Source of the DNA: Croceibacterium soli
Lineage (GTDB): Bacteria; Pseudomonadota; Alphaproteobacteria; Sphingomonadales; Sphingomonadaceae
Direction: 5' to 3'
Assembly (NCBI RefSeq): GCF_009828065.1
Contig: NZ_WTYK01000001.1
Coordinates: 372,001 to 436,000, forward strand
DNA: 64,000 bases
The translations under genes were made by a program, and so were the position numbers. Numbering within the stretch: the first letter of the stretch is position 1; each line of letters opens with the position of its first letter. The notes beneath the pieces were generated by a model. That model made no database searches. It was not told the origin of the DNA and was given only the letters and a program-made list of their open reading frames with translations. Positions 1 to 10,024 of this stretch are shown in pieces.

Positions 1-432
1 GTCGCGTTCGACGGCAACTACCGGCCCGCCCTGTGGGAGAGCGTCGAAGCAGCCCGCACCTGGCGAGACCGGGCGGCCGCCGAAGCAGACTTCGGCCTGC
101 CCACGATCGACGACGAGCGCGCGCTGGCGGGCGCGGACGCCGTCGGCGCGGTCGCCGCACACTGGCAGCGAGCGGGCTGCGGCGAAGCCGTGGTCAAGCT
201 CGGCAGCGAAGGCTGCCGCCTGCCGGATGGAAACGTCGTCCCCCCGCCGAGCCTCCTCGAACCCGTGGACAGCAGCGGCGCCGGCGACGCGTTCTCCGCC
301 GGCTACCTCGCCGCGCGCCTGGGCGCCGCCTCACCGGAGGAAGCCGCCCGCCGCGCCCACGCGCTAGCTGGCTGGACCGTCATGCGGCCGGGAGCGATCC
401 CGCCGCGCGACGATGAGGCGCCCTACGCCTGA
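1..432 (+). CDS. kdgK: 2-keto-3-deoxygluconate kinase-like PfkB sugar kinase, C-terminal part
   Basis: The reading frame is open from the first base of the window and ends at a TGA at 430-432, so only the C-terminal ~143 residues are present. It carries FDGNYRPALW near its start, which matches the FDxNYRxxLW segment typical of 2-keto-3-deoxygluconate kinases. Further on is DSSGAGDAFSAG, the PfkB-family ATP-binding signature with the catalytic Asp in GAGD. The family phosphorylates KDG to KDPG in the Entner-Doudoroff and uronate pathways, in the cytoplasm. The next gene, metK, runs convergently, and a palindromic repeat lies between them. KDG as substrate is inferred from the NYRP motif; another ketose or ribose-type sugar is possible. 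Confidence 0.8.
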   Translation, partial: VAFDGNYRPALWESVEAARTWRDRAAAEADFGLPTIDDERALAGADAVGAVAAHWQRAGCGEAVVKLGSEGCRLPDGNVVPPPSLLEPVDSSGAGDAFSAGYLAARLGAASPEEAARRAHALAGWTVMRPGAIPPRDDEAPYA

Positions 433-460
433 CCCCCATACAAGGAGGTACCACACTCAC

Positions 461-535
461 CCGTTCGTCCTGAGCCTGTCGAGGGACAGAGGCGCGGCGC
501 TCCGTTCGTGGTTCGGCAAGCTCACCACGAACGGG
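461..535. repeat. Family A palindromic repeat pair (CGTTCGTnnTGAGCnTGTCGA type)
   Basis: There are two inverted half-units: cgttcgtcctgagcctgtcg, then after a ~20-nt spacer cgttcgtggttcggcaagct...ccacgaacg. The core recurs near 9.9, 20.4 and 55.9 kb. It sits between the convergent ends of the sugar kinase gene and metK, where it could fold into hairpins and end transcription from both sides. Confidence 0.8.
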
Positions 536-554
536 AAAGGCGCGCCGATAAGCC

Positions 555-1763
555 CTATCGAACGGCGGCCTTGAGATCCTCGACCAGGTCGGTCTTCTCC
601 CAAGGGAAGAAGTCGCCTTCCGCCTGGCGGCCGAAGTGGCCGTAGGCGGCGCTGCGGCGGTAGATCGGCTTGTTGAGCTTCAGGTGCTCGCGGATGCCGC
701 GCGGGGTCAGGCCGCCGAGCTTGCCGATCGACTTGATCGCTTCCTCGAGCGTCGGGTCCTCGACCGTGCCGGTGCCGTGGGTGTCGACATAGAGCGACAG
801 CGGCTCGCTGACCCCGATTGCATAGGCGAGCTGGATCGTGCAGCGGCGGGCGAGGCCCGCGGCGACGATGTTCTTGGCCAGGTAGCGCGTGATGTAGGCG
901 GCGGAGCGGTCAACCTTGGTCGGGTCCTTGCCGCTGAACGCGCCGCCGCCATGCGGGGCTGCGCCGCCGTAGGTGTCGACGATGATCTTGCGTCCCGTCA
1001 GACCGGCGTCGCCGTCGGGCCCGCCGATCTCGAAGCTGCCGGTCGGGTTGATGTGGTACACGGTCTCGTCACTCAGCAAGTCGGCCGGAAGCACGTCGGC
1101 GACGACTTTTTTCACGTACGCCTTCAGCTCCGCTTCCTTCTCGCCCTGGTCATAGCCCTTGGCGTGCTGGGTCGAGACGACCACCGCGGTCGCCGCCACC
1201 GGCTTGCCGTTGGCGAAGCGCAGGGAGACCTGACTCTTCGCGTCGGGCTCGAGGAACGGCGCCGCGCCGCTCTTGCGGTCGGCGGCCATGCGGTGGAGGA
1301 TCTTGTGGCTGTAATCGAGCGTCGCCGGCATCAGGTCCGGCGTCTCGTCGCAGGCGAAGCCGAACATGATGCCCTGGTCGCCGGCGCCTTCGTCCTTGTC
1401 GTCAGCGGCATCGACGCCTTGCGCGATGTGTGCGCTCTGGCCGTGCAGGTGGTTCTCGAAGGTAAGCGTTTCCCAGTGGAATCCGTCCTGCTCGTAGCCG
1501 ATATCCCGGACCACACCGCGCACCGTCCGCTCGATCTCCTCGAGCGCGCCTGGCGCCCATTCATCGTTCTCGTAAACGCCCTTGCAGCGGATCTCGCCCG
1601 CCAGCACCACGCGCTGGGTCGTCGTCAGGGTCTCGCAGGCAACACGCGCTTCCGGGTCCTTGGCCAGGAACAGATCGACGATCGCGTCGGAAATCTGGTC
1701 GGAAACCTTGTCCGGGTGGCCTTCGGATACGCTTTCCGACGTGAACAGATAGCTGTTGCGCAT
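555..1763 (-). CDS. metK: S-adenosylmethionine synthase
   Basis: This 402-residue cytoplasmic enzyme makes S-adenosylmethionine from methionine and ATP. The N-terminus [19 protein letters not shown] contains the GHPDK ATP-binding segment (about residues 15-19). [12 protein letters not shown], the family signature, lies at about 126-137, and a [19 protein letters not shown]-type segment near 285-300. The length is normal for the family. The start is the ATG at 1763, because the frame continues upstream only as a shadow inside lnt. lnt lies 56 nt upstream on the same strand, so the two are probably co-transcribed. The leader has a small perfect hairpin (GCCCG-TC-CGGGC) but no SAM riboswitch that I can recognise. 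Confidence 0.97.
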   Translation of the reverse strand: MRNSYLFTSESVSEGHPDKVSDQISDAIVDLFLAKDPEARVACETLTTTQRVVLAGEIRCKGVYENDEWAPGALEEIERTVRGVVRDIGYEQDGFHWETLTFENHLHGQSAHIAQGVDAADDKDEGAGDQGIMFGFACDETPDLMPATLDYSHKILHRMAADRKSGAAPFLEPDAKSQVSLRFANGKPVAATAVVVSTQHAKGYDQGEKEAELKAYVKKVVADVLPADLLSDETVYHINPTGSFEIGGPDGDAGLTGRKIIVDTYGGAAPHGGGAFSGKDPTKVDRSAAYITRYLAKNIVAAGLARRCTIQLAYAIGVSEPLSLYVDTHGTGTVEDPTLEEAIKSIGKLGGLTPRGIREHLKLNKPIYRRSAAYGHFGRQAEGDFFPWEKTDLVEDLKAAVR

Positions 1764-1819
1764 TGCTGGCTGGGTCCTCTCAGATAGTCGCAGCCCGGAC
1801 GGGCCCTCGGTTGGGGGGT

Positions 1820-3394
1820 CTAATCGCGACGCCTGCGGAAGACAACGCGGCTCGCGGCAAGAAATGCCAGTGCCCAGGCAAGCGGCAGGATGTTGCCGAG
1901 GCGGGAGAACAGCGTCGGCGCGCCTGGCGGGGGCACATGGCCGTCGATCCTGTCCGCCCGGCGCATCGGCACGTGCGACCGCACGACCCCGCGGGAGTCG
2001 ATCACGGCGCTGATCCCGGTGGTCGTGGCGCGCAGCACCGGCAAGGCTTCCTCGATCGACCGCAGCCGCGCCTGGGCCAAGTGCTGTGGCGGCCCGAAAG
2101 CGCCGAACCAGCCGTCGTTCGAAGGGTTGAAGATATAGTCCGGCCGCTTGTCGGGATCGACGACCTGGCCGGAAAAGATGATCTCGTAGCAGATCTGCAC
2201 CCCCGCCTGCCCCCAGGCGCCGGAATCCAGCGTACGCGGGCCCGGCCCGGGAATGAAGTCGAACGCACCGGGGACCAGGCGCGTGAGGCCGAGCGGCTCG
2301 AACAGCCAGCGCAGCGCCAGGTACTCGCCGTAGGGCACGAGATGCGCCTTGCGGTAGCCGCCCACGATCGCGCCATCCGCGGCAACCGCCGTAACGGCAT
2401 TGTAGGCGCCAACGGCACGGCCGCCCTCGATCTCCAGATCGACCGCCCCGGTCAGCAGCAGGCCGCCTTCGCCGATCACCTGGCCGATCCTGCGCCGGGC
2501 AAGCGCGGGATCGCCGAACGCGGTCGTGGAGAGGTAGTAGCGCTGCGGGTAGCCTTCGCGGAGATAGTCGGGCAGCCCGGATTCGGGCCACAGGACAAGC
2601 CGGCGGGCGCTTGGCCCCTCAGGCCGCGAAAGCGCTGCGGTCTTCTGGAAGTTCGCTTCGTAGAGCCGCGGTTCGTCGAGTTGCTCCTGCCGCACGTCCG
2701 GCTGGACGAGGGTGAAGGGCAGGGTGCCCTGTGCTCCCTCGCCGACCGGGAGATACATGCCGAGCATGAGCAGCAGGGAGGCCGCACCGGCGGCGACCCA
2801 GCGCCGCTCGCTCAGCGCGAGCACGAGGCCGCTGCCGATCAGGACGGCGATGCCGGAAAGCGCGTAAGTGCCCATCCAGGGCGCCAGCGCGGCAAGGCCG
2901 GGCCGGTCGAACGGACCGAGCAGGACTATCCCGAAGGGGTTCCAGGCATAGCCGGTGAACACCCAGCTGCGCAGCCATTCGGCAACGATCCAGCAGCCGG
3001 CAAAAGCGAGCAGCAAGGCTGTTCGACTGCCGCGTCCACCGATCAGCTTGCTGCCAGCCGAGGCGAGCGCGGGGTAGACAGCGAGGTAGAGCGAGAGGAG
3101 CGGCACGGCGATCCAGCCGAGCACCGCGGGCATGTTCGCCTGGTAGGTGAAAGCCGTGGCGATCCAGCTGTTGCCGAAGGTGAAATGACCGACGCCGAAG
3201 ATCCAGCCGAGCAGGGCGGCACGGCGCCAGTCGGGCGCGCGGGCGATAAGGATCAGCAAGCCGCCCATCGCCAGCAAGGCGAGCGGCCACAGGGAGAGCG
3301 GTCGAAACCCCGTCGCGGCAACCACGCCGAGAAGCAGGGCCACGATGCGCGGATGCGCGAGAACCGCCTCGATCGCGCGCTCGATGCGCGTCAT
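1820..3394 (-). CDS. lnt: Apolipoprotein N-acyltransferase
   Basis: This inner-membrane enzyme adds the third acyl chain to the N-terminal Cys of lipoproteins. The N-terminal ~200 residues form a run of hydrophobic segments, followed by a periplasmic carbon-nitrogen hydrolase domain and a final membrane helix. The catalytic triad is visible: Glu in [10 protein letters not shown] (about 271), Lys in [13 protein letters not shown] (about 349) and Cys in [10 protein letters not shown] (about 402). The 524-residue length is usual. The ATG at 3394 is preferred because GGGGCTG lies about 8 nt upstream and MTRIERA resembles family N-termini; an ATG at 3409 would add five residues. It lies directly upstream of metK on the same strand. 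lgt, which performs an earlier lipoprotein-maturation step, is elsewhere in the window. Confidence 0.95.
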   Translation of the reverse strand: MTRIERAIEAVLAHPRIVALLLGVVAATGFRPLSLWPLALLAMGGLLILIARAPDWRRAALLGWIFGVGHFTFGNSWIATAFTYQANMPAVLGWIAVPLLSLYLAVYPALASAGSKLIGGRGSRTALLLAFAGCWIVAEWLRSWVFTGYAWNPFGIVLLGPFDRPGLAALAPWMGTYALSGIAVLIGSGLVLALSERRWVAAGAASLLLMLGMYLPVGEGAQGTLPFTLVQPDVRQEQLDEPRLYEANFQKTAALSRPEGPSARRLVLWPESGLPDYLREGYPQRYYLSTTAFGDPALARRRIGQVIGEGGLLLTGAVDLEIEGGRAVGAYNAVTAVAADGAIVGGYRKAHLVPYGEYLALRWLFEPLGLTRLVPGAFDFIPGPGPRTLDSGAWGQAGVQICYEIIFSGQVVDPDKRPDYIFNPSNDGWFGAFGPPQHLAQARLRSIEEALPVLRATTTGISAVIDSRGVVRSHVPMRRADRIDGHVPPPGAPTLFSRLGNILPLAWALAFLAASRVVFRRRRD

Positions 3395-3456
3395 CGGACA
3401 GCCCCGCATGCCACCCGGGCAGTGCCGCGTCGCAGTGCCATCGCTGGGCTTTGCCG

Positions 3457-4215
3457 TCAGCCTACGGCTTCGAGAGTCTCGTCACCGCCGTCCGCTTCGG
3501 GAGTGCGGCGCGTGCGGCGGCGCGGACGCGGCTTTTCTTCCTCGGCGCCGATTGCCGGCGGCAGGCTGGCGGGATCGAGCCCCAGCTCGGCCTGGGCTCT
3601 CGGAGCGGTGCGGGCGGCCTTGGCGGGCTTCGCGTCCTTCATGGGAGCTTCGGCCGTGTCGCTGGCGCGAGGGGTGCGGCGCGGGCGGCGCGGCTTGCTC
3701 TCGCGGACGAAGGGGTTTTCCTCTTCGTCGGCCGAGACGTCCTCGCCCTCGCTTGCACGATTGCCTTCGTTCGCCCGGTTGCCTTCGCTGCTGCGATTGC
3801 CCTCGTTGCCGCGATTGCCTTCGTTGCTACGGCCGCCGTCGCTCTCGTCTCGCTCTTCGCGGCGCGGGGCGCGGCTGGGCTGGCGCTGGCCGAACGTTTC
3901 CTCGCCGTCGTTCTCGTCGTCGCCGTAATCGTCCTGCTCGCGATCGTCGCGGCGGCCGCGCGGCTGCTGATCGTCGCGCTGCGTCTTCATGTCGGCGATG
4001 ACGCGGAAGTAATGGTCGGCGAACTGCAGGTAGTATTCGGTCTGCACGCGGTCGCCGTTCAGCGACGCGTCGTGCGCCATCTTCTTGTACTTCTCCAGCA
4101 TCTGGGGCGCGTTGCCGCGCGCCCGGCTGTCGATCCGGTTGCCCTGGTTGCCGCCACCCGGGCCGCGATTGTTGTTGCGGCCACGCCGGCGGTTGGTATT
4201 TCTGTTGTTATTCAA
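3457..4215 (-). CDS. DUF4167 domain protein with a low-complexity acidic/arginine-rich tail
   Basis: The predicted 252-residue protein begins with a basic Asn/Arg/Gly-rich stretch (NNNRNTNRRRGRNNNRG). A conserved segment follows, with AxxMLEKYKKMAHDA, LNGDRVQTEYYLQFADHYFR and VIADM, which is the DUF4167 hallmark of alphaproteobacteria. The remainder is low complexity, with EGNR tandem repeats and long Arg/Glu/Ser tracts ending in a PRPRRRTRRTP-type region. The best-supported start is a TTG at 4215 (LNNNRNTN), with AGGAAG upstream; the longer frame from 4344 adds residues unlike the family. It follows prmC on the same strand, the usual hisS-prfA-prmC-DUF4167 order. Its function is unknown; the basic N-terminus suggests nucleic-acid binding, which is inference. 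Confidence 0.85.
   Translation of the reverse strand: MNNNRNTNRRRGRNNNRGPGGGNQGNRIDSRARGNAPQMLEKYKKMAHDASLNGDRVQTEYYLQFADHYFRVIADMKTQRDDQQPRGRRDDREQDDYGDDENDGEETFGQRQPSRAPRREERDESDGGRSNEGNRGNEGNRSSEGNRANEGNRASEGEDVSADEEENPFVRESKPRRPRRTPRASDTAEAPMKDAKPAKAARTAPRAQAELGLDPASLPPAIGAEEEKPRPRRRTRRTPEADGGDETLEAVG
3745..3834 (-). repeat. Five 18-bp tandem units inside the DUF4167 gene
   Basis: Five consecutive 18-bp units of the form gccttcgttnnnncgatt, read on the plus strand, encode degenerate (N/S)EGNR(G/S/A) hexapeptides on the minus strand. Units start at 3745, 3763, 3781, 3799 and 3817. The period is a multiple of three, so copy-number change would preserve the frame. Confidence 0.8.
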
Positions 4216-4429
4216 GGGAAATCGCTTCCTTGCTTGCGACCGCCAGATCCACTCCTGACCGGTCATGACCCCTGGCCACGGCGCCTCTGGGCGCTGCGTG
4301 GTCCCCACCCCTCTGCACGTTCGGCAGCGCTCCTGTGGCTGCACTTTACGCGAATGACGGAGTTAGACCCGGCCCGGGCGAAAGGGCCCATTTGCCGCTG
4401 GTCTGGCTCTAGAGGTAGCTACTCATATC

Positions 4430-5374
4430 CTACTTGCCAAGCCCTAATCGCAAGATAACCGCCCGGTCGCGCCCGCCCAGGTCGCGGCGCACATCGGCAA
4501 GGAAGCCCGCGCCGGCTGCAATCTCGCGAACCGGGCCCGCCTGCGTCGCACCGATCTCGAGCACGGCGCAGCCGCCGGGCGCGAGCAGGGCAGGCAGTTG
4601 CGGGATCAGCACCTGGTAATCGTCGAGCCCGTCCGGCCCGGCGAAGAGCGCCTCCGCCGGCTCGTATTCGCTCACCGACAGGGCCAGCTCGGCGTCATCC
4701 TCGACATAGGGCGGGTTGGCGATCACGCAAGCGAACGTGCCCAGCGCATCGCGCCAATCGGGCCGATGCCAGTCGCCCAGCCGCAGCTCGGCGCGGCCGG
4801 ACAGCCCGAGCCGCCCGGCATTGTCCGCCGCCACCGCGAGCGCGGCCGGGGAGCGGTCGATCCCCACGCCGCTCGCTTGCGGCAGCTCCGCCAGCAGCGT
4901 CAGCAGCAGCGCGCCGGAGCCGGTTCCGCAATCGAGGATGCGGCCGCCCGCCGGACAGGCCTCGATTGCCGCCGCTACCGTCGTCTCGCTGTCCGCCCGC
5001 GGGATCAGCACGTCGCGGGTCACGCGGAACTCGCGCCCGTAGAACTCCTTGCGGCCGAGGATCTGCGCCACCGGCTCGTGCGCCAGCCGCCGCTTGACCA
5101 GCGCCGCGAAAGCCTCCGGAACCGGATCGCGCATCCGCCACAGCAGCAGGTCCGAGCGCGACACGCCGAGCGTTGCCGCCATCAGCAGCTCCGCATCGAG
5201 CCGGGCGGTATCCGTCACCGTCCCCAGCCGCCGTGCAGCCTCGCGCAGCGCTTCGGCGACAGTCTCCCCCTCCTCTTCAGAGGAGGGGGCCGGGGGGTGG
5301 TGCTGGCCTGGACGGACGCGGGCGCCTCCACCACCCCCAACCCCCTCCTCTGAAGAGGAGGGGGCCCTAGCCAC
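4430..5374 (-). CDS. prmC: Release factor glutamine methyltransferase with a repeat-altered N-terminus
   Basis: PrmC methylates the GGQ glutamine of peptide-release factors, here encoded by the gene immediately upstream, prfA. The body is typical: [17 protein letters not shown] and [10 protein letters not shown], the helical domain segment [16 protein letters not shown], the SAM-binding motif [10 protein letters not shown], and the NPPY catalytic motif in [12 protein letters not shown] family-normal start would be an ATG just before TVAEAL. That codon is instead GAG (5264-5266), because a ~100-bp palindromic element (5266-5364) abuts it. The frame stays open through the element. The nearest upstream in-frame start is a GTG at 5374 overlapping the prfA stop, which adds a Ser/Glu/Gly/Pro-rich extension of about 36 residues. 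A GTG at 5218 would lose the first helix, and an ATG at 5419 lies inside prfA. The identity is secure; the start is not. Confidence 0.9.
   Translation of the reverse strand: MARAPSSSEEGVGGGGGARVRPGQHHPPAPSSEEEGETVAEALREAARRLGTVTDTARLDAELLMAATLGVSRSDLLLWRMRDPVPEAFAALVKRRLAHEPVAQILGRKEFYGREFRVTRDVLIPRADSETTVAAAIEACPAGGRILDCGTGSGALLLTLLAELPQASGVGIDRSPAALAVAADNAGRLGLSGRAELRLGDWHRPDWRDALGTFACVIANPPYVEDDAELALSVSEYEPAEALFAGPDGLDDYQVLIPQLPALLAPGGCAVLEIGATQAGPVREIAAGAGFLADVRRDLGGRDRAVILRLGLGK
5266..5364. repeat. Family E palindromic element between prfA and prmC
   Basis: The two 24-nt arms, 5266-5289 and 5341-5364, are exact inverted copies of each other. Each arm is also internally palindromic: ccccctcctct, a two-base loop, then agaggaggggg. 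The ~51-nt centre continues the symmetry imperfectly (gggggtggtg against caccaccccc). It has no in-frame stop in the prmC frame. Confidence 0.9.
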
Positions 5375-6434
5375 CCATCGCGGCGAGGCGCTTGGCCTCG
5401 TCCTCGGCGATGAGCGCATCGATCAGTTCGGCGAGCCCTTGTCCCTCTAGCACCTCGGGCAGCTTGTGCAGGGTCAGCCCGATGCGGTGGTCGGTCACCC
5501 GGCCCTGCGGGAAATTGTAGGTGCGGATGCGCTCCGATCGGTCGCCCGACCCGACCATGGCCTTGCGCGCCTCCGCCTCCGCCCCGTGGGCCTCGGCCCG
5601 CTTCAGATCGTAGATCCGCGTGCGCAGGACCTGCATCGCCTTGGCGCGGTTCTTGTGCTGGCTGCGCTCGTCCTGCTGGATGACGACGAGGCCGGTAGGC
5701 AAGTGGGTGAGGCGCACCGCGGAATCGGTCGTGTTGACGTGCTGCCCGCCGGCGCCGCTCGCGCGGTAGATGTCGATCTTGAGGTCCTTGTCCTCGATCT
5801 GCACGTCGACTTCGGTCGGTTCCGGAAGGACCGCCACAGTCGCCGCCGAAGTGTGGATGCGCCCGCCGCTTTCGGTCACCGGCACGCGCTGGACGCGGTG
5901 GACCCCGCTCTCGAACTTGAGCTTGGCGAACACCCCGGTGCCGGAGACATGGGCGACCACTTCCTTGAAGCCGCCGATGTCGGAGGCGTTCATGCTGATC
6001 GTCTCGACCTTCCAGCCCTGCCCGGCGGCATAGCGCTCGTACATCCGGAACAAGTCGGCGGCGAACAGCGCCGCCTCGTCCCCCCCGGTGCCGGCGCGGA
6101 TTTCCAGCATCGCCGGGCGCGCATCCGCCGAATCGCGCGGCAGCATGGCGATGGCGAGGCGGTGCTCGGCCTCCGGCAGCTTCTTGCGCAGCTCGGCGAG
6201 CTCCTCGTCGGCCAGCGCGCGCATTTCCGGGTCGGCGGTGAGCGCGGCCAGCTCGGCGATCTCGGCGCGGATCGCGCGCACTTCCGCCGCCGCTTTCGCC
6301 ACCGGCTCCAGCTCGGCATAGTCGCGGCTCGCCTGCACGAACGCCTCGCCATCGAGCGTGCCCGAAGCCATTCGCGCCTCGAGCTCGGCGAAGCGATGGC
6401 CGATCTGGGCGAGCCGGTCCTCGGCGATGGTCAT
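5367..6434 (-). CDS. prfA: Peptide chain release factor 1
   Basis: This 355-residue cytoplasmic class I release factor recognises UAA and UAG and triggers peptide hydrolysis on the ribosome. The GGQ motif lies in [19 protein letters not shown] (about 229-231), preceded by [15 protein letters not shown] and by the [12 protein letters not shown] segment of family members. The C-terminal helix has [18 protein letters not shown]. The N-terminus [22 protein letters not shown] is normal. It lies downstream of hisS and upstream of prmC on the same strand. Its stop codon TAG (5367-5369) is two bases from the palindromic element that has altered the prmC start. Confidence 0.97.
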   Translation of the reverse strand: MTIAEDRLAQIGHRFAELEARMASGTLDGEAFVQASRDYAELEPVAKAAAEVRAIRAEIAELAALTADPEMRALADEELAELRKKLPEAEHRLAIAMLPRDSADARPAMLEIRAGTGGDEAALFAADLFRMYERYAAGQGWKVETISMNASDIGGFKEVVAHVSGTGVFAKLKFESGVHRVQRVPVTESGGRIHTSAATVAVLPEPTEVDVQIEDKDLKIDIYRASGAGGQHVNTTDSAVRLTHLPTGLVVIQQDERSQHKNRAKAMQVLRTRIYDLKRAEAHGAEAEARKAMVGSGDRSERIRTYNFPQGRVTDHRIGLTLHKLPEVLEGQGLAELIDALIAEDEAKRLAAMGG

Positions 6435-6473
6435 GAGGCCGATCCCTTCACGCCCAACATCCTAAAACCCACC

Positions 6474-6558
6474 GTCGTCATCCCCGCGAAAGCGGGGACC
6501 CCGCTACCTTCACGACGCCGCAGAAAAAGCGGGGCCCCCGCTTTCGCGGGGGTGACGA
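6474..6558. repeat. Family C palindromic repeat pair (CGTCATCCCCGCGAAAGCGGGGACC type)
   Basis: The left unit is cgtcatccccgcgaaagcgggga. The right unit is its near-exact inverse, cccccgctttcgcgggggtgacg. About 30 nt separate them. It lies between the 3' end of hisS and the start of prfA. Each unit forms a strong GC hairpin. Confidence 0.85.
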
Positions 6559-6591
6559 GGAAAGGTGCGATGGTAGCGAGGACCTGGGAGC

Positions 6592-7815
6592 TCATCTGTA
6601 CAGCGCCAGGATCTGCGAAATTCGCGGATCCGTCTCGTCATCCCCGCTGAGCCGGTGCCCCCCGTCATGCTGCAGACTGACGATCGCCCCGGGGGCCCGC
6701 TTCACGGCCTTGTCGTACCGCTTGCGCGGTGATCCCGTGGCGATCAGCTCGGCCGATATGCCCTCGCGGCGCAGCGCCTGCTGGGCCGCGATCGCTTCGT
6801 TGATGCGCGCGTCGTCCTCGACCACCAGCACGACCGCCAGCGGTTCTTCCGCCGTGCCGTCGACCAGCATCGCCAGCCGCTCGATCCCGGCGGCCCAGCC
6901 CACGGCGGGGGTATGCGCGCCGCCGAGCGTCTCGATCAGCCCGTCGTAGCGTCCGCCGCCTAGCACCGTCCCTTGCGCGCCGAGGCGGTCGGTCACGAAC
7001 TCGAAGGCGGTGTGCCGGTAATAGTCCAGCCCGCGCACCAGCGCCGGGGCGCGGGTCCAGGCCACGCCGGCGGCCTTCAGACCTTCGCAGACCTGGCTGA
7101 AATAGGCCTGCGCCTCGCCGGACAGGTAGTCGTCGATCTTCGGCGCGTCGGCCACGAACGGCTTGTCGCGCGGGTCCTTGCTGTCGAGGATGCGCAGCGG
7201 ATTGCGCTCGAGCCGGTCCTGGCTCTCCTCCGACAGTTCGGCGCGGAATGCCTGGAAGTAGGAAACCAGCGCCGCGCGCCAGGCTTCGCGGCTGTCCGCG
7301 TCGCCCAGCGTGTTGAGCTGCAGCGTCACGCCGGCGGCAATGCCCAGCTCCTTCAGCAAGTGGTCGGCCATCGCCAGCAGCTCGACGTCCGCCTGCGGCT
7401 CTGCCGCGCCGATGATCTCGGCGTCGATCTGGTGGAACTGGCGGTAGCGGCCCTTCTGCGGCCGCTCGTAGCGGAACAGCGGCCCGTGCGTGGCGACCTT
7501 GAGCGGCGCGTACTGCTGCCAGCCGCCGGTCAGATAGGCGCGGGCGATCCCGGCGGTGAACTCCGGCCGCAGGGTCAGGGATTCCCCGCCGCGGTCCTCG
7601 AAGCTGTACATCTCCTTCGCCACGACGTCGGTCGTCTCGCCGAGCGAGCGGCTGAACACTTCGGTCTTCTCGAATACCGGCATCTCGATCCGGCGGAACC
7701 GATAGAGCTTGCGAATGCGCTCGAACGTCTCGACGACATACGCGAATGTCTCGGCCTCCGGGCCGAAGATGTCCTGCGTGCCGCGGATCGGGCGGGGAGT
7801 TTCGATTTTCGCCAT
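6592..7815 (-). CDS. hisS: Histidine-tRNA ligase
   Basis: This 407-residue class II aminoacyl-tRNA synthetase charges tRNA-His in the cytoplasm. It has the N-terminal RGTQDI segment, motif 2 [16 protein letters not shown] (about 114-129), the histidine-binding segment [15 protein letters not shown] (about 250-264) and a C-terminal motif 3 [12 protein letters not shown]. An anticodon-binding domain follows. The ATG at 7815 ([12 protein letters not shown]) fits the family; an ATG 36 nt further upstream would add residues of unrelated composition. It is the first gene of the hisS-prfA-prmC-DUF4167 run and diverges from the M61 peptidase gene. Confidence 0.96.
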   Translation of the reverse strand: MAKIETPRPIRGTQDIFGPEAETFAYVVETFERIRKLYRFRRIEMPVFEKTEVFSRSLGETTDVVAKEMYSFEDRGGESLTLRPEFTAGIARAYLTGGWQQYAPLKVATHGPLFRYERPQKGRYRQFHQIDAEIIGAAEPQADVELLAMADHLLKELGIAAGVTLQLNTLGDADSREAWRAALVSYFQAFRAELSEESQDRLERNPLRILDSKDPRDKPFVADAPKIDDYLSGEAQAYFSQVCEGLKAAGVAWTRAPALVRGLDYYRHTAFEFVTDRLGAQGTVLGGGRYDGLIETLGGAHTPAVGWAAGIERLAMLVDGTAEEPLAVVLVVEDDARINEAIAAQQALRREGISAELIATGSPRKRYDKAVKRAPGAIVSLQHDGGHRLSGDDETDPRISQILALYR

Positions 7816-7907
7816 GGCCGGCGCGCTTAGCCGGTCTGCCGCCGTTCGCAAAGATGCGTCCGCCGCAGGTGGTTGCGGTTGTGACCGGTTGCAGCCATGA
7901 CAGGCAT

Positions 7908-9854
7908 ATGAAGACCTGCCGCGCGCTCGCCCCGCTCCTTTCCGCCCTCCTCCTCACCGCTTCGCCGGCTGTCCTGGCCGAGACCGCCGTGCGGTCCGCC
8001 CCGCTGGCAGTGCCCATCTCCCCGTCGATCCCGGGCCCGCAGGACGTGCCCTACCCCGGAACGATCGCGCTGGAGATCGACGCCAGCGATGTCGTGCGCG
8101 GCATCTACCGGGTGAGGCAGACAGTGCCGGTCCCACCCGGACAGAACGAGCTGATCCTGCAACTGCCGCAGTGGCTGCCCGGCAACCACGCACCGCGCGG
8201 GCCGATCAACCTGATCGCCGACATCCGCTTCGAGGTGGACGGCAAGCCCGTGCGGTGGACGCGCGATCCGGTCGAAGTGCACGCCTTCCACATCCCCCTG
8301 CCCGCCGGGGCGAGGGAAGTGACCGCCCGTTTCGTCCATACTTCGCCGCTGCAGTCGGGCCAGGGTCGCGTGACGATGACCGAGGAAATGCTCAACCTGC
8401 AGTGGGAGAAGATGAGCCTCTATCCCGCAGGCCACTACGTGCGGCAGATCAAGGTCACGCCGACGGTGACGTTTCCTGAGGGCTGGGAGGCTTTTGCCGC
8501 GCTCGACGGGATGCGCCGGCGAGGTAACACCGTGAGCTGGGCGACGGTCGACTACGAGACGCTGGTGGATTCGCCGATCTTTGCCGGCAAGCACTCGCAG
8601 GTCTGGGACCTCGGCCACAATGTGAAGCTCAATGCCGTAGCCGACGAGCCGAAGGATCTCGCGCTCGCGCCCGAGAACCTAGCGACCTTCAGGAAGCTCG
8701 TCGACGAGTCGCTGGCCTTGTTCGCCGCGCCCCATTTCGACCGCTACGAATTCCTGCTGGCGATGACCGACGAACTCGGCGGCATCGGCCTGGAGCACCA
8801 GCGATCGAGCGAGAACCAGTACCAGCCCACCACGTTGATCGAGTGGGACAAGATGGCCTGGGACCGCAACGTCGTCGCCCACGAGCTGGTCCACAGCTGG
8901 AACGGCAAGTACCGCCGGCCGGCCGGCTTGTGGACGCCGGACTACCGACAGCCGATGCAGGACAACCTGCTGTGGATGTACGAAGGGCAGACGCAGTTCT
9001 GGGGCCAGGTCCTGGCGGCGCGATCGGGCCTGCAGCCCAAGGCGATCGTGCTCGGGGCCCTGGCCAATTCGGCGGGCTACTATGCCGGGCAGCCGGGCCG
9101 CGCCTGGCGTTCGGTGGAGGACACGACGCACGATCCGATCATCAACGCCCGCCGGCCGCTGCCCTACAGCTCGCTCAACCGCAACGAGGACTACTATTCC
9201 GAAGGCATGCTGGTCTGGCTCGAAGCCGACCAGATCATTCGCGAGGGCACCGGCGGCGCGCGCGGGCTGGACGACTTCGCGGCGGCCTTCTTCGGCGTGA
9301 ACCCCGGCGACCTGGGGCAGCTCACCTACACATTCGAGGATATCGTCGCCACGCTGAATGCCGTCCATCCTTACGACTGGGCCACCTTCCTGGACGAACG
9401 GTTCCGCCTGCCCGGGCGCCCGGCGCCGCTCGCAGGGATCGAGAAGGCCGGCTACCGCCTCGTGTGGAAGGAAGAGCCCAATCCATACGCCGCCGGCCGC
9501 GAGGCGGATGGGACTTCAACCAGCTTCAGCTATTCGCTCGGGTTCACGCTCGAAAAGGACGGCAAGATAACCGGCACGGAATGGGACAGCCCTGCCTTCG
9601 ACGCGGGGCTGGTTGCGGGCGCCCAGGTCACCGCCGTGAACGGCAAGGCTTACAGCCCGGAGGTGCTCAAGCAAGCGATCACCGCAGCCAAAGGCGGCAA
9701 GGATCCGATCGAGCTGCTGGTCCGCCGCGACGATCGCTACTTCACCGTGCCGATCGCCTATCATGGCGGCTTGCGCTATCCCTGGCTGGAGCCGGTGGGA
9801 GCGGGCGAGCAGCCGCTCGACCGCCTCCTCGCGCCGCGTACCGGCGCGCGCTGA
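7908..9854 (+). CDS. M61-family glycyl aminopeptidase-like metalloprotease with PDZ domain
   Basis: The predicted protein has 648 residues. A signal peptide ([25 protein letters not shown]) directs it to the periplasm or outside the cell. The N-terminal beta-rich domain is followed by the zinc site HELVHSW at residues 325-329, with [14 protein letters not shown] downstream, where the Glu is the likely third zinc ligand. The C-terminus (about 530-620) reads as a PDZ domain ([34 protein letters not shown]). This order matches peptidase family M61. The substrate is unknown; the family prefers N-terminal Gly or Ala. The ATG at 7908 places the signal peptide correctly. The gene diverges from hisS and ends against a family A repeat. 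Confidence 0.93.
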   Translation: MKTCRALAPLLSALLLTASPAVLAETAVRSAPLAVPISPSIPGPQDVPYPGTIALEIDASDVVRGIYRVRQTVPVPPGQNELILQLPQWLPGNHAPRGPINLIADIRFEVDGKPVRWTRDPVEVHAFHIPLPAGAREVTARFVHTSPLQSGQGRVTMTEEMLNLQWEKMSLYPAGHYVRQIKVTPTVTFPEGWEAFAALDGMRRRGNTVSWATVDYETLVDSPIFAGKHSQVWDLGHNVKLNAVADEPKDLALAPENLATFRKLVDESLALFAAPHFDRYEFLLAMTDELGGIGLEHQRSSENQYQPTTLIEWDKMAWDRNVVAHELVHSWNGKYRRPAGLWTPDYRQPMQDNLLWMYEGQTQFWGQVLAARSGLQPKAIVLGALANSAGYYAGQPGRAWRSVEDTTHDPIINARRPLPYSSLNRNEDYYSEGMLVWLEADQIIREGTGGARGLDDFAAAFFGVNPGDLGQLTYTFEDIVATLNAVHPYDWATFLDERFRLPGRPAPLAGIEKAGYRLVWKEEPNPYAAGREADGTSTSFSYSLGFTLEKDGKITGTEWDSPAFDAGLVAGAQVTAVNGKAYSPEVLKQAITAAKGGKDPIELLVRRDDRYFTVPIAYHGGLRYPWLEPVGAGEQPLDRLLAPRTGAR

Positions 9855-9870
9855 ACCATAAACGTCGCGC

Positions 9871-9981
9871 CCGTTCATCCTTCGACAAGCTCAGGACGAA
9901 CGGATCGGGGTTGTGCTGGGCATGGCTAACCTTCTGACCTACTACCTCCGTACGTGGTGAGCTTGTCGAACCACGAGCTGG
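9871..9981. repeat. Family A palindromic repeat pair
   Basis: The unit ccgttcatccttcgacaagctcaggacgaacgg is followed about 40 nt later by cgtacgtggtgagcttgtcgaaccacgag. Both carry the GAGCTTGTCGAA core. The pair lies between the convergent 3' ends of the M61 peptidase gene and the CDF-like transporter gene. Confidence 0.85.
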
Positions 9982-10024
9982 CACACCCGTGCAGTCCGTC
10001 GCTCATTCAGGCGCAGCGCGGCAC

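Noticed and set aside
1764-1819. Possible SAM-responsive riboswitch in the metK leader
   Set aside because: Only 56 nt separate lnt and metK, and I cannot match the stretch to SAM-I, SAM-II or SAM/SAH consensus features. A small hairpin alone is not enough.
555-2591. A metK frame extended upstream to 678 codons
   Set aside because: The extra N-terminal part is lnt read in another frame. MetK homologues begin at MRNSYLF, at 1763.
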